From Tanypteryx hageni (lineage: Eukaryota > Arthropoda > Insecta > Odonata > Petaluridae), in assembly GCA_028673005.1 (NCBI GenBank), contig CM054116.1, forward strand, positions 97,938,207-98,002,206: a stretch of 64,000 nt of DNA. Reading direction: 5' to 3'. A program made the translations under genes and the position numbers. Shown piece after piece: positions 45,906 through 58,156 of this stretch (position 1 is its first letter; each line of letters opens with the position of its first letter). The notes under the pieces are model-generated. The model was not told where the DNA came from. It made no database searches and saw nothing but the letters and a program-made list of their open reading frames with translations.

Positions 45906-48007
45906 TCCTATAAATAAAAGAGAATGTTTGTCTGTCTGTCTGTGGCAGCCATAACTCTTCAGAAAATAAACGTAGGAGCTTCAAAATTTGGCAGAAGCTT
46001 CAGATTGATCCTGAAAGTTGCAGAGCCAAAAATAATTCTAATCGGCCCACGGGTCCCGAGGGTATCCATTGTTGGTCCAAATTCCGGTTTTAAAAAAGAT
46101 ATCTCAGCAACCAATTGACCGATTTTGATGAATTCTCCAATAATATCAATGTTTTGATGAGATAAATTTTCGAGCCCAAAATGGATAAAATCGGTCAACG
46201 GGGTCAAGGATTGTAATGTAGGGTCGACCCAAATTCCACGATTTTGCAGTTTACTCGGAAATTGTTCATGATCTATTTATTCAATTTTTGAGCTAATCCG
46301 ATGGGTTATTGTAACCAATATTAATCTCTATGAAACGTAGTAGGTGTCACATATACCAGAAAAATTATTGATAAATCTTTTTTTATAGCATAGAATACTT
46401 CTCATTAAAATGTTTAGAGTGAAAAAAACGCTTTCGTATGTACGTACATATATATGTCATTTTGTTTGCTTTTTATTTGGCATGTAATGTTTTGAAATGT
46501 ACCATTATGCATTACGATGAAATTTATTTATACGAGAATATCAATGATTTGTTAAAAAGTAATAAAAATTAAATAGTTCATACTTAATTTTGATTTAAAA
46601 TAATAATTTCCGGCGTAATTTTGTGGAACTCCTTCATGACAATGAAAAATAAACTTTGTAAATTCCACATAAATTGCAATCATACTTTCAGGGATTATTA
46701 ATTTTTAACTACCTTATAAACAGTATTTTACAGCCATATACTATGAAAGCTACGGCGATAATGAAGACGGACACATAAGTCCATGCATTTGACATGATTC
46801 GAACCTGGGATCCCAGCATTGAGAGGTAAACATCCTTCCACCAGACCCAGCTTCATCAGTAAAATTTTAAGACTGTTCACCGTCTACAGTAACACGATTT
46901 CGATTCCAGGAGCATTTATTTTCACCATTTAATTAACAATTTATCAGATTTTGATTTGCATTTTAAAAGTAATTATAGTCATGATATGAATTATGGGCTT
47001 AAATCTAACAACGGCGAAAAGAATGACACTTAATTTGATTTATATTTATTTTTATTTATGTATTAAATTTAATATACGTCGAATTAGCCTAACATTTGTT
47101 TTAACGCGAAAGAGTCATGTTTACCGGAGTGAAAATGTTTATCGTTAAGGGCAGCAAAACTGTTGCTGAGTTTACGAAATTACGAAAACCAAATTAGATT
47201 GATATATAGGATAGGAATTTTATTTTATCTGAAATAGGTCAGGATAAGTTGTGAAAATAAAAATTAACTTTTAAATATAGAAATAATTTGTGCCTGCGCC
47301 TGATTCGTTAAACGATCTATTTATATTCAATGTATAATATTAAGATTTTTTATTTCGTTTTAACATGCACTTTGGATTTTTTTTATTTACTTTGATATTT
47401 GTAATTAACGATTGCATACGATCCATTAATTTGAGAAAGGTAACCTTGCATCAATTTTCGATTCATTTCACGTAAACAATCAAAATACGAAGCGTGGAAC
47501 AACAGAATAACGAAAGCGATGTATAAATCGTGATAGACAGCAAAAATGTAGAGCTCGCCAGGGAACTGAAGAGGAGATTTGAGGCAGAGAGTAATACAAG
47601 CAGACGGTCAAGTTAAAGCGTAGTGGATACTCAGCACAGACGAGATTCGGATCGAAAACGTGCTTAGAGAAGAATTCACAATGACAGTCGAGAGGAAAGG
47701 GAAGCCAGAAAAATAAGAAGTGCAGTGCATCAGGCGAATAAACGTGCAAATTTAAAGTACCTATGTACAGAACAAACCCAGAAAAGTTTGCAATCGGTTC
47801 GCAAACAAGTTTCAAAAAGAATTCCAAACAAAACTAATGAACAAACAGGGGAAAGACAGAGACGAAGCGGATAATTTAAATTATGGAGATAAAAGTGGTG
47901 GTGAAGGGAATAGATTTGGTGGAGGGAAGAAAATATAGAATTTAACTAAATTAATTAATTATAAATTATTAATTACCTGTCATATTTTTGACGGGAAATT
48001 ATACTAG
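45906..48007 (+). mobile_element. Helitron-like element, non-autonomous
   Basis: Starts at A|TCCTATAAATAAAAG, followed by a TTGTCTGTCTGTCTG tract. It ends with a CCTGTC/GACGGG hairpin (47976-47995) ten bases before CTAG|T (48004-48008), the A-T insertion context of Helitrons. A TTCGATTCCAGG motif lies at about 46899. A decayed Arg/Glu/Gln-rich stretch at 47520-47820 may descend from a Helitron-type reading frame. No Rep/helicase domain is visible. Confidence 0.6.
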
Positions 48008-48359
48008 TGTAACAATAATTAGCCTCGATATTTTGTTGAAACTCAACCAATCACTAAGATTGATACATATTTTAATAAAAAGAATACTAATAACTATAAG
48101 GCCCCATTTTTTAAATATCTGAAATGAAAATTTTGTAAAAATAAGTTTTATAGAAGGCAAAATTGAAAACGCACTCAACCGATTTATTAAAATCGTGTTA
48201 AAAGTTTAGGAGGACAATGGAGCCTAAATTGACGTCCTAATGGATTTGGTTGGCCAAAATTTTCTCTTTTACGATGGCACGACTCTGTATTAAACATTTT
48301 CTATTATTGAAAGAAAGCTGCGGTATTTCACATTATTGAAGGCATAAACCATTATAAAA

Positions 48360-49010
48360 AATAAATGCCATGAGGTTTTTATATAACAGAAAGATAGCGT
48401 TGAAAAGTACTTTAGAAGAAAGGCGTCTCGGGCACGAAAGGCATTACAGACATTTCGATAGTTTATTTACGCAAGACGCTAGGAATTCTAAAGAGAGAAG
48501 AGCAAGTGATGTTAGAGCAAAGGAAGCTTTTCTTAGCATGAGAGGAGTGATGACACATGGATTGAGCGAGAACGGCATAAGGATAATATTATTTAAACGC
48601 TTAACATAGAAAAAGAAGCATTGAAGCATGGAACTGAGAAAATATAAATTGGCTTTGAGTAATCAGGATATGGATGAAGAACACATCCAAAAAATTTGCG
48701 GGTTGTCTAAGAGGCAATTATGGATAATTAAGGAAAAGAAATATTGAACGAAAAGCAGATAATAGATTCTTATGACATAATCCTATACTGGTTCTGAATT
48801 TGTTGATAGATATATAGAAAGCAAGAGAGAGGTGAAAGAAATTGGAACTTGGATAATGAGATAAGATATCATTTGCCACATGGAGAGTAAGAATAGTTGC
48901 TTGGCAGGTGAAGCCGAAAAATGACGTAACTCAAAATCCTTAAGAGCAATGCGACAGCAACGAAGTTGGCCGCCGGTGGAAGACCGAAAAAACACTTTCT
49001 TTAGACTTTA
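48360..49010 (+). pseudogene. Probable non-LTR retrotransposon remnant
   Basis: A 79-codon frame (48370-48609) contains RAKEAFLSMRGVMTHGLSENGIRIILFKRL, which resembles the segment after the reverse transcriptase domain where AF...RGVLT and RLFKSLV-like blocks occur. Downstream, broken frames give a decayed HNPILVLNLLID near 48778-48815, like the HILRHD region. Heavily degraded; similarity judged by eye. Confidence 0.45.
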
Positions 49011-49869
49011 ATTATAGTAAAATAATATATTAAATCGTGGATCAAATAAGAAAAATATTACGTTTATTACTGTCCATACAAAAATTAGAGTGTAACAAAA
49101 TTATATCACCAAGTATTTATAAATAAATATCGATTCGTCTGTTGGAATCCCTTGGCATCAGTGCTCAGGTCGGGGTCTAGGAAAATTCACCGCCAGCACT
49201 TACCGGATACCCTCAGAGCGGCCACCCAGCTCTCCCATCTCTTGCTACGGCACTGGATATGAATATCAATGTTTACTACTGAAAGATATATGAATCTCCT
49301 GTAGATAAACATCAGTTAAGTAAACAAACTGCATATTTCAGCTACAAAATAGTCGTTCTCGATGGTAATTTCCCAACACTTGATTCTGAGTTAACGGTCA
49401 GTGCAACACCATCGAGGGTGACAATTTTCTAGCTGGCATTAGCATCTGATTTACTCGACCGTTTATTATTTGCAGATGTTACCTGCACGAATTGGATTGA
49501 TGCCAGAAGGTGAGAGCGGTACTTCATTTTATCTAATTTTCCCCATTTCGAATATGCACCAGGATAGTACTCTCTTGGATAGCTTTGCCAGTAAATGTAA
49601 TCTATGTTGTTATATAGCTATATATGCAAGAGACGTACACACACAAATATATATAATATATATATATATATATAGGTTCATCGAAAAATAACTCCGGTAT
49701 TTTAAAATTTAATAACTCTTAACCATGTGAGATACGAGTATCGGGTTAGCTTGAAAAACATCGTTACGGCTGTTGCCGCTAGTGGTAAATGTCTGCCGTG
49801 TACTCATGAGTGATCGTGTGCTAGGGACTTTCTTTTTTTTCTTAAAAGACCATTCATTACCAGTAATAT
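49011..49869. other. Intergenic with a repeat fragment and (TA)n
   Basis: Holds a fragment of the CCAGATG/GCTACAAA repeat (49321-49395) and a short (TA)n run (about 49650-49674). No gene is supported. Confidence 0.45.
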
Positions 49870-50357
49870 ATACCGTATTTACTCGCGTAATTGCCTCCAT
49901 CGTGTCATTGATACACCCGAATCATGAAGAGGAAATGAAAGATTATTATTTGCATCGCATAATTTCGTCTCTTTTACTTTGATAAGATTTTCTTCTGGCT
50001 GTAAATGTGTCTAAATGTCGATTTTCTTTATAGTTTTAAAGAAATTTAAAAAGGATAAGCTTACTATTACCACGCAGAAAGAGTATTTAAATCACTCTGT
50101 AGCAACTTCACCCCTCATTTACTTCGACACGATAGTTTTCATTGCTCACGCTGCGTGGCTCACTTGAAGACATCGTCAAGTTTTAATAAAATAAGTAGTA
50201 TTCTTCTAAATCAGTTTGCATGGAAACAAAATATACACTAGTAAAAGTTTTAAATTGCATTAGCGGTGTACTTAATTCTGAAAAGCCCAATTTCTTAATA
50301 CAGGGAGAAAAAACAGCGCGAAAAAGTGGGGGAATTACGCGAGTAAATATGGTGTAT
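49870..50357. mobile_element. MITE with ATACCGTATTTACTCGCGTA ends
   Basis: The left end ATACCGTATTTACTCGCGTA and the inverted right end ATACACCATATTTACTCGCG share TATTTACTCGCGTAATT with a 2-base indel near the tip. 488 bases, non-coding. The intron-1 element at 3605-4042 is an older copy. Confidence 0.75.
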
Positions 50358-50814
50358 GAGACCATAACCAGAAAATGACTACGCCGTTGCGAAATTGGAA
50401 GTTGTGCGTGATAACAATTGGTCACTTTACCAACTCGCTAGACTTACAAAGTTAGCTGTTTAGGCATAGCTAGTTGGTAAGCCTCTCACGACAGTACCAT
50501 GTATTGTTTGGTCTTAAAAACTAAAGTTCCAAAATTAAACTAAAAAGTTATATTTAATGCGGTCCAAGTTGGTATTGTGGATGTTCTGAATTTCGGTGTA
50601 TAAGTTTTCTCTTTCCTAAAGATATGCTGTTTTTTGTGCTTTTCGTCATTGCTGAAAAGCACTATTATCTTCGTGATGCCCGTCCGTCCGTACGAATATA
50701 TCAGGGAAGAATTGGCTGAATAAAAGAAGATATAATAAATATAAAAATATATTTAAAGTTTTAAAATAAAAAGCATAAAAAGTAACATAAAAATAGTAAT
50801 AACAATAAACAAGT

Positions 50815-51358
50815 AAGGATGTGCACGGGTTTCCCGTGGTACAGAATAAATACATGGCCAAAATGACATATTTGGAGCGGATCGACTCAGCAGGGGTGCC
50901 ACAATTACAAAATAAAACTTTTCGGAAATTATAAATTTGGAAGGAATTGCCTGATCGGATTTCAATTAAAGTTTGTATATAAGATTTGTACAACATGAAT
51001 GAATGAATGAAATCAAGATGTTTAAAGCGGAGCAAAAAAGCAAGGCTATAACAATAAAAGATTATTTTCCGAAAAATGGAAAGTACTCTTATGAGATCGC
51101 CTCGGTGTCCGTGTGTCCCCCCTAACATCTTCTTCATGAATCAACCGATTTCAACTAAACTTAGTACATAGAATATGCACATATATTAATGACCAAAATG
51201 ACATATTTGGACCGGATCGACTCAGCATGGGTGCCACAATTTCAAAGTTAAACTTTTCGGTAATTATGAATTTGGAAGGAATTGGCCCAACCGATTTCAA
51301 CGAAATTTTATATGAAGTAGGTATGTAACATACAATAACAAAATCAAGATGTTTAGGC
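50815..51358. repeat. Direct duplication of a roughly 200-base unit
   Basis: Units at about 50820-51030 and 51165-51358 share CCAAAATGACATATTTGGA, CGGATCGACTCAGCA, GGGTGCCACAATT, AACTTTTCGG, ATTTGGAAGGAATTG and AAATCAAGATGTTTA in order. A non-repeated spacer with CCTCGGTGTCCGTGTGTCC lies between them. They are probably parts of a transposon that duplicated or inserted twice. Confidence 0.7.
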
Positions 51359-51395
51359 AGTATAATTCCCTACAACCTTTGCTGGAAACGTTTTT

Positions 51396-51660
51396 TACTT
51401 TCTCCATACGTATTATAGGGGAAAGTATTGTTTTCATGAAAAAAATCGATTTCGAGATTTCAACGGAAATACACGTTTTGAGGTTCCCTGAACACGTTTT
51501 GACCATTTTCTCGATAATGTCTGTGCGTATGTGACAGTGTTTTGTGGGTTCTCTAACTCAAAAACTATTAATCAGGTCAACGCGAAATTTTATATTTAAC
51601 ATTTTTATGACAGTCACACATGAGAGTATGACTCTAACGTTAGAGCCATTTTTGAATAAA
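51396..51660. mobile_element. Fragment of the ACTTTCTCCATA element
   Basis: Starts TACTTTCTCCATACG and runs through ATTTCAACGGAAATACACG, GAACACGTTTTGACCATTTT and ACTCAAAAACTATTAATCAG, matching the first about 260 bases of the element at 57440-58155. It is cut off on the right; a bit of the family's other half (ACAACCTTTG) lies just to its left. Confidence 0.7.
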
Positions 51661-52620
51661 TCGACATTTTCTGGAAATCGGCATGAATAAACTACCCTTT
51701 ATTGTGGCGCTATAACTTCTCTTCATAGTTTCTATTCTGAATAGTGTTATGCTTAAATACAAAATATCATTGTATTTCGTTGAAACATCTAGTCTCTAAG
51801 GCCACACAGATAAACAGATGACATGGGGAAAACCACTTTTCAGGCGCGTTTCTTTTATTATTATTTAATTATTTTAATTTCCAGAATTTAAAAATTATTT
51901 GTATTAGCTAAATTTTTCATTTTTAGAAAGTATACATTCTACGAATGTTGATAAAATATGAGCCCATGTAAAGAGAAGGGTGTTGAAGATTTGCAGCTGT
52001 GTCGCTAGAAGGCGTCAGCATAGAATCGAATGTCAATGCATTGCCATAGTAACGGGGAGTGACAAAGATGGCGGAAACTTACTTGTCTGTGGCTTGACGA
52101 GCGGAATTGGATTGTGGAATGTTAATGTTTCTGCGTTGTATATATGTTAGAGATTTTAATTAGAAACTGATCCACCGACGCGATTGTAAATGAAGTTAAG
52201 GCAGGAATGACGTTCGCAAGAAAAGTTCGAAAAATTTTCGCGCGTCAACTGGTGAAGTCAACACTGCCGTTTTGTTGCAAGCTTCTGTGGCCTCACTAAG
52301 AAAGTCTTTAGAGCGATTTGGCCTGAGGTGATCTTTAACTTCAGCGGTACAGAGAATCGCCATAAGAATATTTACTGATCTCCTGATAATTCAAAATTTA
52401 GCAAAATGAACAGGGTAACAGTGTGGTGTGGGTATCTGCAAAGAGACTTATAGGGCCAAGTAAAATTATTACTTCCAACGAAATAGAGAATTTCCATCAA
52501 GCGTCAAGGATTACCTTTGTAATGAAATACCTGAATGGTTGGAAGGACGAAGAGAAAGTATGGAATATGAAACCATCAGACTTTTACCTGAAGCCTCTCC
52601 CTACAGGTAAGGATACGAAA
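51661..52620. other. Intergenic, unassigned
   Basis: A CpG-containing patch near 52030-52340 includes an ATG in good context (AAAGATGGCGG at about 52067) that stops after nine codons. A 97-codon frame at 52423-52716 overlaps repeat sequence at its end and matches nothing I know. No gene is claimed. Confidence 0.35.
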
Positions 52621-52629
52621 TCGAAACGA

Positions 52630-52920
52630 AAGAATCGATACCTTACTCATATGATGTATCGAATGAAAAGAATCGATACCACAAAAGTATCGGGCCGTAA
52701 GTACCGATATGAGTAAGTATCGAATAGGAACAATTGAAAATATTACATTAATTGAATATAAATAAATGCACATACGTCTATGAGTAGTTATCGAATCAAA
52801 ACAAGCAAAAAATTACATTTATTGAACATAAGGAAAGGCACATTCGTCTATGAGTAGGAATCAAATCAAAACAATTAAAAATATTATATTTATTGAAAAA
52901 ATTAAGGCACATTCTTCAAA
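52630..52920. repeat. GATACCTTACTCATAT palindrome and three 70-base tandem units
   Basis: Inverted GATAC(C)TTACTCATAT motifs lie at about 52637-52653 and 52706-52722, with more TATCG motifs between them, like the subterminal repeats of some hAT transposons. Three tandem units of about 70 bases follow (52711-52780, 52781-52850, 52851-52920), each with ATCGAAT or ATCAAAT, ATTACATT or ATTATATT, TTGAA and GGCACATTC-like blocks. Just beyond lies the 3' end of the hAT coding remnant. Confidence 0.65.
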
Positions 52921-52932
52921 GTACAATAAAAT

Positions 52933-54287
52933 CTACACCTCCCACTCCTCCTCTGTGCAATCTCTCAAAAAGATGAGCTTTTCCAGGCGGCTTCCCGTTA
53001 ACCGATTCCTGGCTTGCGTTACGGTTGCCCCCTCCTTAGAAAAGAGACGTTCTGCAGGCACCGATGTGGCAGGAATTGTCAAGTACGCTAGTGCGAGCTT
53101 GTAAAGATTGGGGAAAACACACTTCATATCTTTCCAGGTGTTCCGAGGAGAAACTGGATTTGATAAATACACAGACAGCTCATCTCTTTCCTCAAAGGTA
53201 TTTGTTTTCTTTTTTTGCTTGCCATGGGCCAATACTTTGTGGTGGCTCCAAAAGTCATACTCGGATTCTGTACTCAGAGTAGGATCACTGTCTGTGTCAC
53301 TGCTTGATGCCTCACTTCTAATCAAGGGACGGATATTAGATTGAGCCTTTGCACAAGCCTTGATATCAATAAAATGTATGTTTTTAAATCGCGGATCTAA
53401 TAAATTGGATATAGCTAACAGATGAGACTCCGCAATATGAGCGAACCTGTGATTAATTTCGCTCAGCAGTGTTTCTTTTACCTGTCTAACAACGTCATTT
53501 TCCGCAGTAATTCCAATAGATTGCAACTGTGCTTTTAAGCAATGGATAAGTGGAATCACTTTGCTCAGCGTTACATATGTTTCACAGTGTCAAGCTCAAC
53601 GGAAGTTAATGCTTTTGGGGATAGAATACTTCGTGCAAACAGCTTCAAGTTGCTCACAAATGTTGACTGATATATGCCTCTTCGTGAGCTCCTTGGTTGC
53701 AATGCATTTAGGAACAATGCCTGTGCCGTTCAAATGATGTGCTGTTATACCCAGGAAACTACGGCATGACATCATTTCAGTCCAAATGTCCAAAGTAATT
53801 GCAACATTTCCCACACTAGGATCACTTATTTTGTCAGAATAAACCTTTATCATGACCTCGTACAGCTCATCAAGTCGTGATTTTAGTGTGTCATTGCTGG
53901 GGAGCTTGTAGGTGGGGCTTTAGTGCTTCAACAGTCGACGAAATCCTCGACCGTTGACTGTTTCGAAGGGCCGCTTATCAACGCAGATAAAATACAGAAA
54001 GCACTTTGTAATGAGCTCATGGTGATTACCACATTCTGAAAAATTGCACAATATCAAAATAGTAAACGCAAATTACCGGAATATGATCTCATTCTCTGAA
54101 AGGATGTAGCAATCGTCAATTGTGACTTTTTTGTGGGAGGTGGTAAGTACTGAGTTTCTGCCACCAGATGCATCAGAACGAACTGGATCATTAACAGTGT
54201 CCTAGAAGGCATCGAAAACGAATAACACAAGATTAACGAAGTTATGTTGCAGAAAAAATGATCACCCATTAATAATAACTTCATCAA
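52933..54287 (-). pseudogene. hAT-family transposase remnant (ZBED/Ac-like)
   Basis: Read on the minus strand from about 54170 down: LPPPTKKSQLTIATSFQRMRSYS, then, across a 41-base GT-AG gap (54036-54076), ECGNHHELITKCFLYFICVDKRPFETVNGRGFRRLLKH, a TAA stop, and SPTYKLPSNDTLKSRLDELYEVMIKV. Next comes VAITLDIWTEMMSCRSFLGITAHHL with the first catalytic Asp (frame 53596-53853). After a frameshift near 53575-53600 a 208-codon frame (52933-53559) ends in the hAT dimerisation region, LALAYLTIPATSVPAERLFSKEGA through NRLTGSRLEKLIFLRD. No BED zinc finger is seen upstream. One stop and one frameshift make it non-functional. Confidence 0.85.
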
Positions 54288-55599
54288 TTAAATGAAATGT
54301 ACTCTCAGCAGTTTTATCTCAGTATAAACTATAAAAAGGTCATTTAGCTAGGAGACTCCGAAGATATATTTATCTATTATTTACAAAAATAGTAAAATTT
54401 CTTCTAAAAAGTTTCACAATTCATCGAAATTGCTTTATAATGGTAAAACGCGCATGAAAACGGTATTTTAACACCAAATGATAAGTTTCGGATTTTTGGC
54501 CAGGTTTTTTGGATTTGGTCCCACTGTGAGAGGTATTAAGTGAACGCTAGAAAGCCTATAACACTTGTTGAATCGCGGTATGAGATTGTGCTTTTATCCC
54601 TATTTCACCAGAAAAGTCTACACGGCAATGGTGCTTTGTTGAGCATCATTTTCAACAATTTATGAATGCAAACGGTGGACATTAGGTCAGTTCTACATGT
54701 AAACCAACTATTTTTTAAAGTGACGATAAAACTGTTAATTAGGAAGTATGTAATTTACAGCGAAATCCCGATTTATTCTCCAGCATATACATTGTTTCAG
54801 TGTTTATGGTTTATATTTTATAATTTTTGATCAAGTCTCAAGTAAATTAGATATTATTTTGTATTTCTTCTATCTATTGCTTTATTTGCTCTTAACGCGG
54901 TTTAAATGCGACATAGGAATCTAGGTTATCCACCGAAGGTATTTTTTCATGTTACGTAATGAACGCATAAATGGCAATTGGGGATTGGAATGGCAGTTGA
55001 TTAGATTACCATGTAAGTGATTTTTATATATCTTAACTTTTTTTATCTATCAGCGGTGTCCAGGACATTCTACGTTGTAGTCGTGTAATTAAAACCATTC
55101 TGAGATTGTACTTCTCTCTCTAACGCAGGAGTCTTCAACCTTAATTTGTTGATATAATTTTTAAGCAGTCACTTACCTACTAACATATATTAAATGATAA
55201 GAATATAAACAAAATATTTGTATTAAAATACATAACTCATGGTTATACACGTCAATAATAAAACTGTGTAAAAAATCTATTTTTAATGCAATTAAAGACC
55301 AAGTACAATTTCTTGCTTGGAAAAAGATCTATCGATATCTCAATAATTTACTTGCCGTGATACAAAAGATAATTTTCTATCCCAATTCCCCTTGGTCTGT
55401 AAAAACCTCCCTACAAACTTTTAAAACGATATTTGTAATTGCAAAATCACAGTATTTGATTTCATAGTCACACACGAATGCTGAAGCAAGAAGAAAATTA
55501 TAATTTTTAATATTTTTGCGTATTCCTAACTACGTTCCCCAGGTTGAAACCACAACGTATTTCCCAAAGAGATTTTTGGAATAAAACTAGATTACGATT
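54288..55599. other. Intergenic, nothing firm
   Basis: AT-rich. A possible hAT-type end, CAGGAGTCTTCAACC, lies near 55127, without a partner. No genes. Confidence 0.45.
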
Positions 55600-55838
55600 G
55601 AATGAAAATGCTGCGTAAAGTTGTCTAAAAAATAAATTTTCGTTAATATTTCTTTGCCACGAAACTTTTATTTGCCCAAAACTATTTTTGTTTTCTGAGA
55701 CATTCAATTATCTGAATTTTATATTTATTGCTTACTATGTAGTGCATATCAAAGTTGGTTTAATTAATTTTCTATTTGAATTGTAACGTAAAACGTAATT
55801 CATGAATACCCGTAATTTTAGACGGGCAATAACGCAAG
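55600..55838 (+). mobile_element. Helitron-like 3' end fragment
   Basis: Runs parallel to the 3' part of the element at 59526-61100 (TTTCTTTGCCAC, then TTATTT/TACTTTCT-like blocks and TATTGGTTT-like blocks). It ends with a CCCGT/ACGGG hairpin (55809-55826) and CAAG|T at 55835-55839, a decayed CTRR|T. The 5' end is not identified. Confidence 0.5.
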
Positions 55839-55840
55839 TT

Positions 55841-57130
55841 ACTAAATATAACGAAAGCCTGGATGTGTTTGTTTGTAAAACGCTGACGTCATCAAGGGCA
55901 CTTTTTAACGCGTTTTTAACAAACTTCCCTATTAGGTAGAAGATTGAAATTTCGCAGGAATGTTTGACTCAGATATAGAAATTAAATGACGAAAATAATA
56001 CAAAAAAGACCACGGTTCGATTCCAGGGGGCGATTTCCATTTCCCCTTAGGATAACACGTAAAAAGCGACTTTTTAAAGTGCAGGCTTTTATTCTTTTGT
56101 AAATTAAAATTAGAAATATTGACGTACGATCTTAAAATTTAAACTATGTTTTAGGAAAATTAATGAAGTTTCTTAATCTATTAATATTTTTTCGCCTACC
56201 ATTCGAAATCTCTCATATTAAGCATTTAAATAACACTAGTGGTACCCGCAAAAACTTTTGCGAAGTCAGTCAGAAAGCTGCATGTTTAAAAGTAATAATA
56301 ACCAATTTCTCCTTATATAATTAGACAAATGATATTTGAATGTCATGTTTGTTTTATAATTTATATGTGCAATTTTAATTGTCTCTCTCATACGAAAATG
56401 GTCACATTCCAGTATTGAAATAAAGAAAGATTTTTTTCTTTTGGTCATGTGGGTCGCCTTGGCAACACCCGGAAAGAGTACGAAAAAGCCATAAAATTTC
56501 GAAAAGAAATGCGTTTCCGAGAAATTATTCCGTGTAATATCAAAACATGGCAAGAATAAGATATTTTATAGTATTAGCCGCAGAATAAAGAAAAACGAAG
56601 AAATTCGGTCAATATTTACGTTTTTAATGAATGAAAGAAATACACCTTGCACCTTAAAAAATCGAAACTCCTGTGTAAACATATGGAAAAATATAATCGT
56701 CTCCCGGAGTCGAATCCGGGACACCTCCGTAAACGAAAATAGTTTTCCCAGGGGCTCCTAGTCGGCAGAAACAAAATGGCGTTTACAGCATTTCTCTACG
56801 ACAAACTGTTCAAGAGATAAAAGGGGGGACGGACGGACAGACGGAGAGACAAACGGACGGACGAACAGACGGACAGACATTGAGTAATTACATATAAAGA
56901 TATTTTGGGACAATATCAGCTTTTAAACGGGCTGTTGCTTTGCCAATCACGTCATTGTTAAACTTCGAGAATCAATTGTTGTCTCAACCCGCATACGTGT
57001 AATATATACGAGTGATTAGATTGCCTTAAATTATCGTAGGATTTTTCGCGAAATTACGTAATTCTAATGGGACTGGGATTTAGTTTGGATTATTTTTGCT
57101 TCTAAACGACTATATAGATTTTTGGGAAAT
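55841..57130. repeat. Repeat module following the Helitron-like end; carries B-box-like motif
   Basis: Directly after the hairpin end come TAACGAAAGCCTGGATGTG and TTTGTTTG, then GGTTCGATTCCAGG at 56014-56027. Further on lie a GGACGGACGGACAGACGG tract (56828-56880) and another tRNA-like string (GTCTCCCGGAGTCGAATCCGG near 56699). Boundaries are unclear; it is probably a mosaic of non-autonomous elements. Confidence 0.4.
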
Positions 57131-57435
57131 CATTTTGAAACAGGAAAAAAATCATCTATGACCGGGAATCAAACCCGGGTCTTCCACTTGCCGGGCGGAT
57201 ATTCTACCATTGAAATATCGTAGCAGGTAATTTTCCCTGTTTCTGAATGCGAGTATTTTTCTTAGTTGGGTCCAGGCTAGCCAAGCTATTATCAACCAGC
57301 CTCAACGGACGTCCTCCAAGAGAACGTCGAAGAAAACAGAAAACCCCTCCTTCTCAAATGGTGAAATTGCTAAAGGTAGAAATTGGTGGAATAATATGAT
57401 CTATAACATCCTATGCAGTTAGGCATAAGCTGTCA
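57131..57435. repeat. tRNA-like repeat family, left part of a split copy
   Basis: Contains a 70-base minus-strand tRNA-like sequence (57155-57224) whose acceptor halves GCTACGA and TCATAGA pair well. Its B box is GGTTTGATTCC and its anticodon arm TCCGC-CCGGCAA-GTGGA has position 33 changed to C. Family sequence follows: TTTCTGAATGCG, ACCCCTCCTTCTCAAATGGTG (up to about 57363) and the GGAATAATATGATC...GGCATAAGCTGT block. A longer insert (about 57263-57345) separates these compared with the 6.2-kb copy. Confidence 0.7.
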
Positions 57436-57439
57436 TTTT

Positions 57440-58155
57440 GACTTTCTCCATATACGTAGTATAGGGGAAATTATTGTATTCATGAAAAAAAAAGGACTTC
57501 GAGATTTTAACGGAAATACATGTTTTGAGGTCCCCTGAACACGTTTTGACCATTTTCTCGATGATGCCTGTGTGTGTGTGTGTGTGTGTATGTGTGTTTG
57601 AGTGCGTGTATGTGATGGCTATTTTGTGGGTGCTCTAACTCAAAAACTATTAGTCAGGTCAACGCGAAATTTTAAATTTAAATTTTTATAAAAGTCAGAA
57701 GAACTGATTACCTTTTGGTAAAAATCGGTCAACCGGAAGTGGGTGTTTACTATTGTCACTTATCCGTTATTTTGAAATATTTGCTTTAATATTTGGTAAA
57801 TTTAAAAATGTACTAGAATGAAAGTTGTAGAAAATGTAATTTTTTACAACCTTTGTTTGATACATTTTTCCATATAATGCATTGTTTAAGAGATATCTTA
57901 TATTTTTAGCTGCCACCACCACGCCACCTACCGACGACTATTGTTAACAATTGACGCTTAGTTACGTATTAGTAACGCTCCTTTTTCTTTTCTTAATTGT
58001 TGGAGCTTTGTGGCTATATCCAATATCAGAAGGCTATGGTTTGAGTTTACTTCTGTTCTTTGTAAAGTCTAAAATATTCTTGTAGTTTCTTAAAATATTT
58101 CTTATTATGTAACATATTTGGAATTTTTAGAAATATTACAGATATGGAGAAAGTC
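57440..58155. mobile_element. 716-bp MITE with GACTTTCTCCATAT terminal repeats
   Basis: Ends GACTTTCTCCATATA and, inverted, GACTTTCTCCATATC. It contains a (TG)n run near 57570-57590, ACTCAAAAACTATTAGTCAG, and a GCCACCACCACGCCACCTACC block. It is the complete form of the units seen, rearranged, at 24545-25820 and 51396-51660. No target duplication is obvious. It lies between the two tRNA-like repeat parts. Confidence 0.7.
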
Positions 58156-58156
58156 A

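Noticed and set aside
47480..47827. 115-codon minus-strand frame inside the Helitron-like element
   Set aside because: The opposite strand has the more meaningful Arg/Glu/Gln-rich composition; the minus frame is its shadow.
50646..51137. 163-codon minus-strand frame
   Set aside because: It crosses one unit of a direct repeat and is rich in Phe, Tyr and Leu as AT-rich DNA often gives; it does not look like a known membrane protein.
52067..52096. Start codon in good context within a CpG patch, as a first exon
   Set aside because: The frame ends after nine codons and no donor site leads to a credible next exon.
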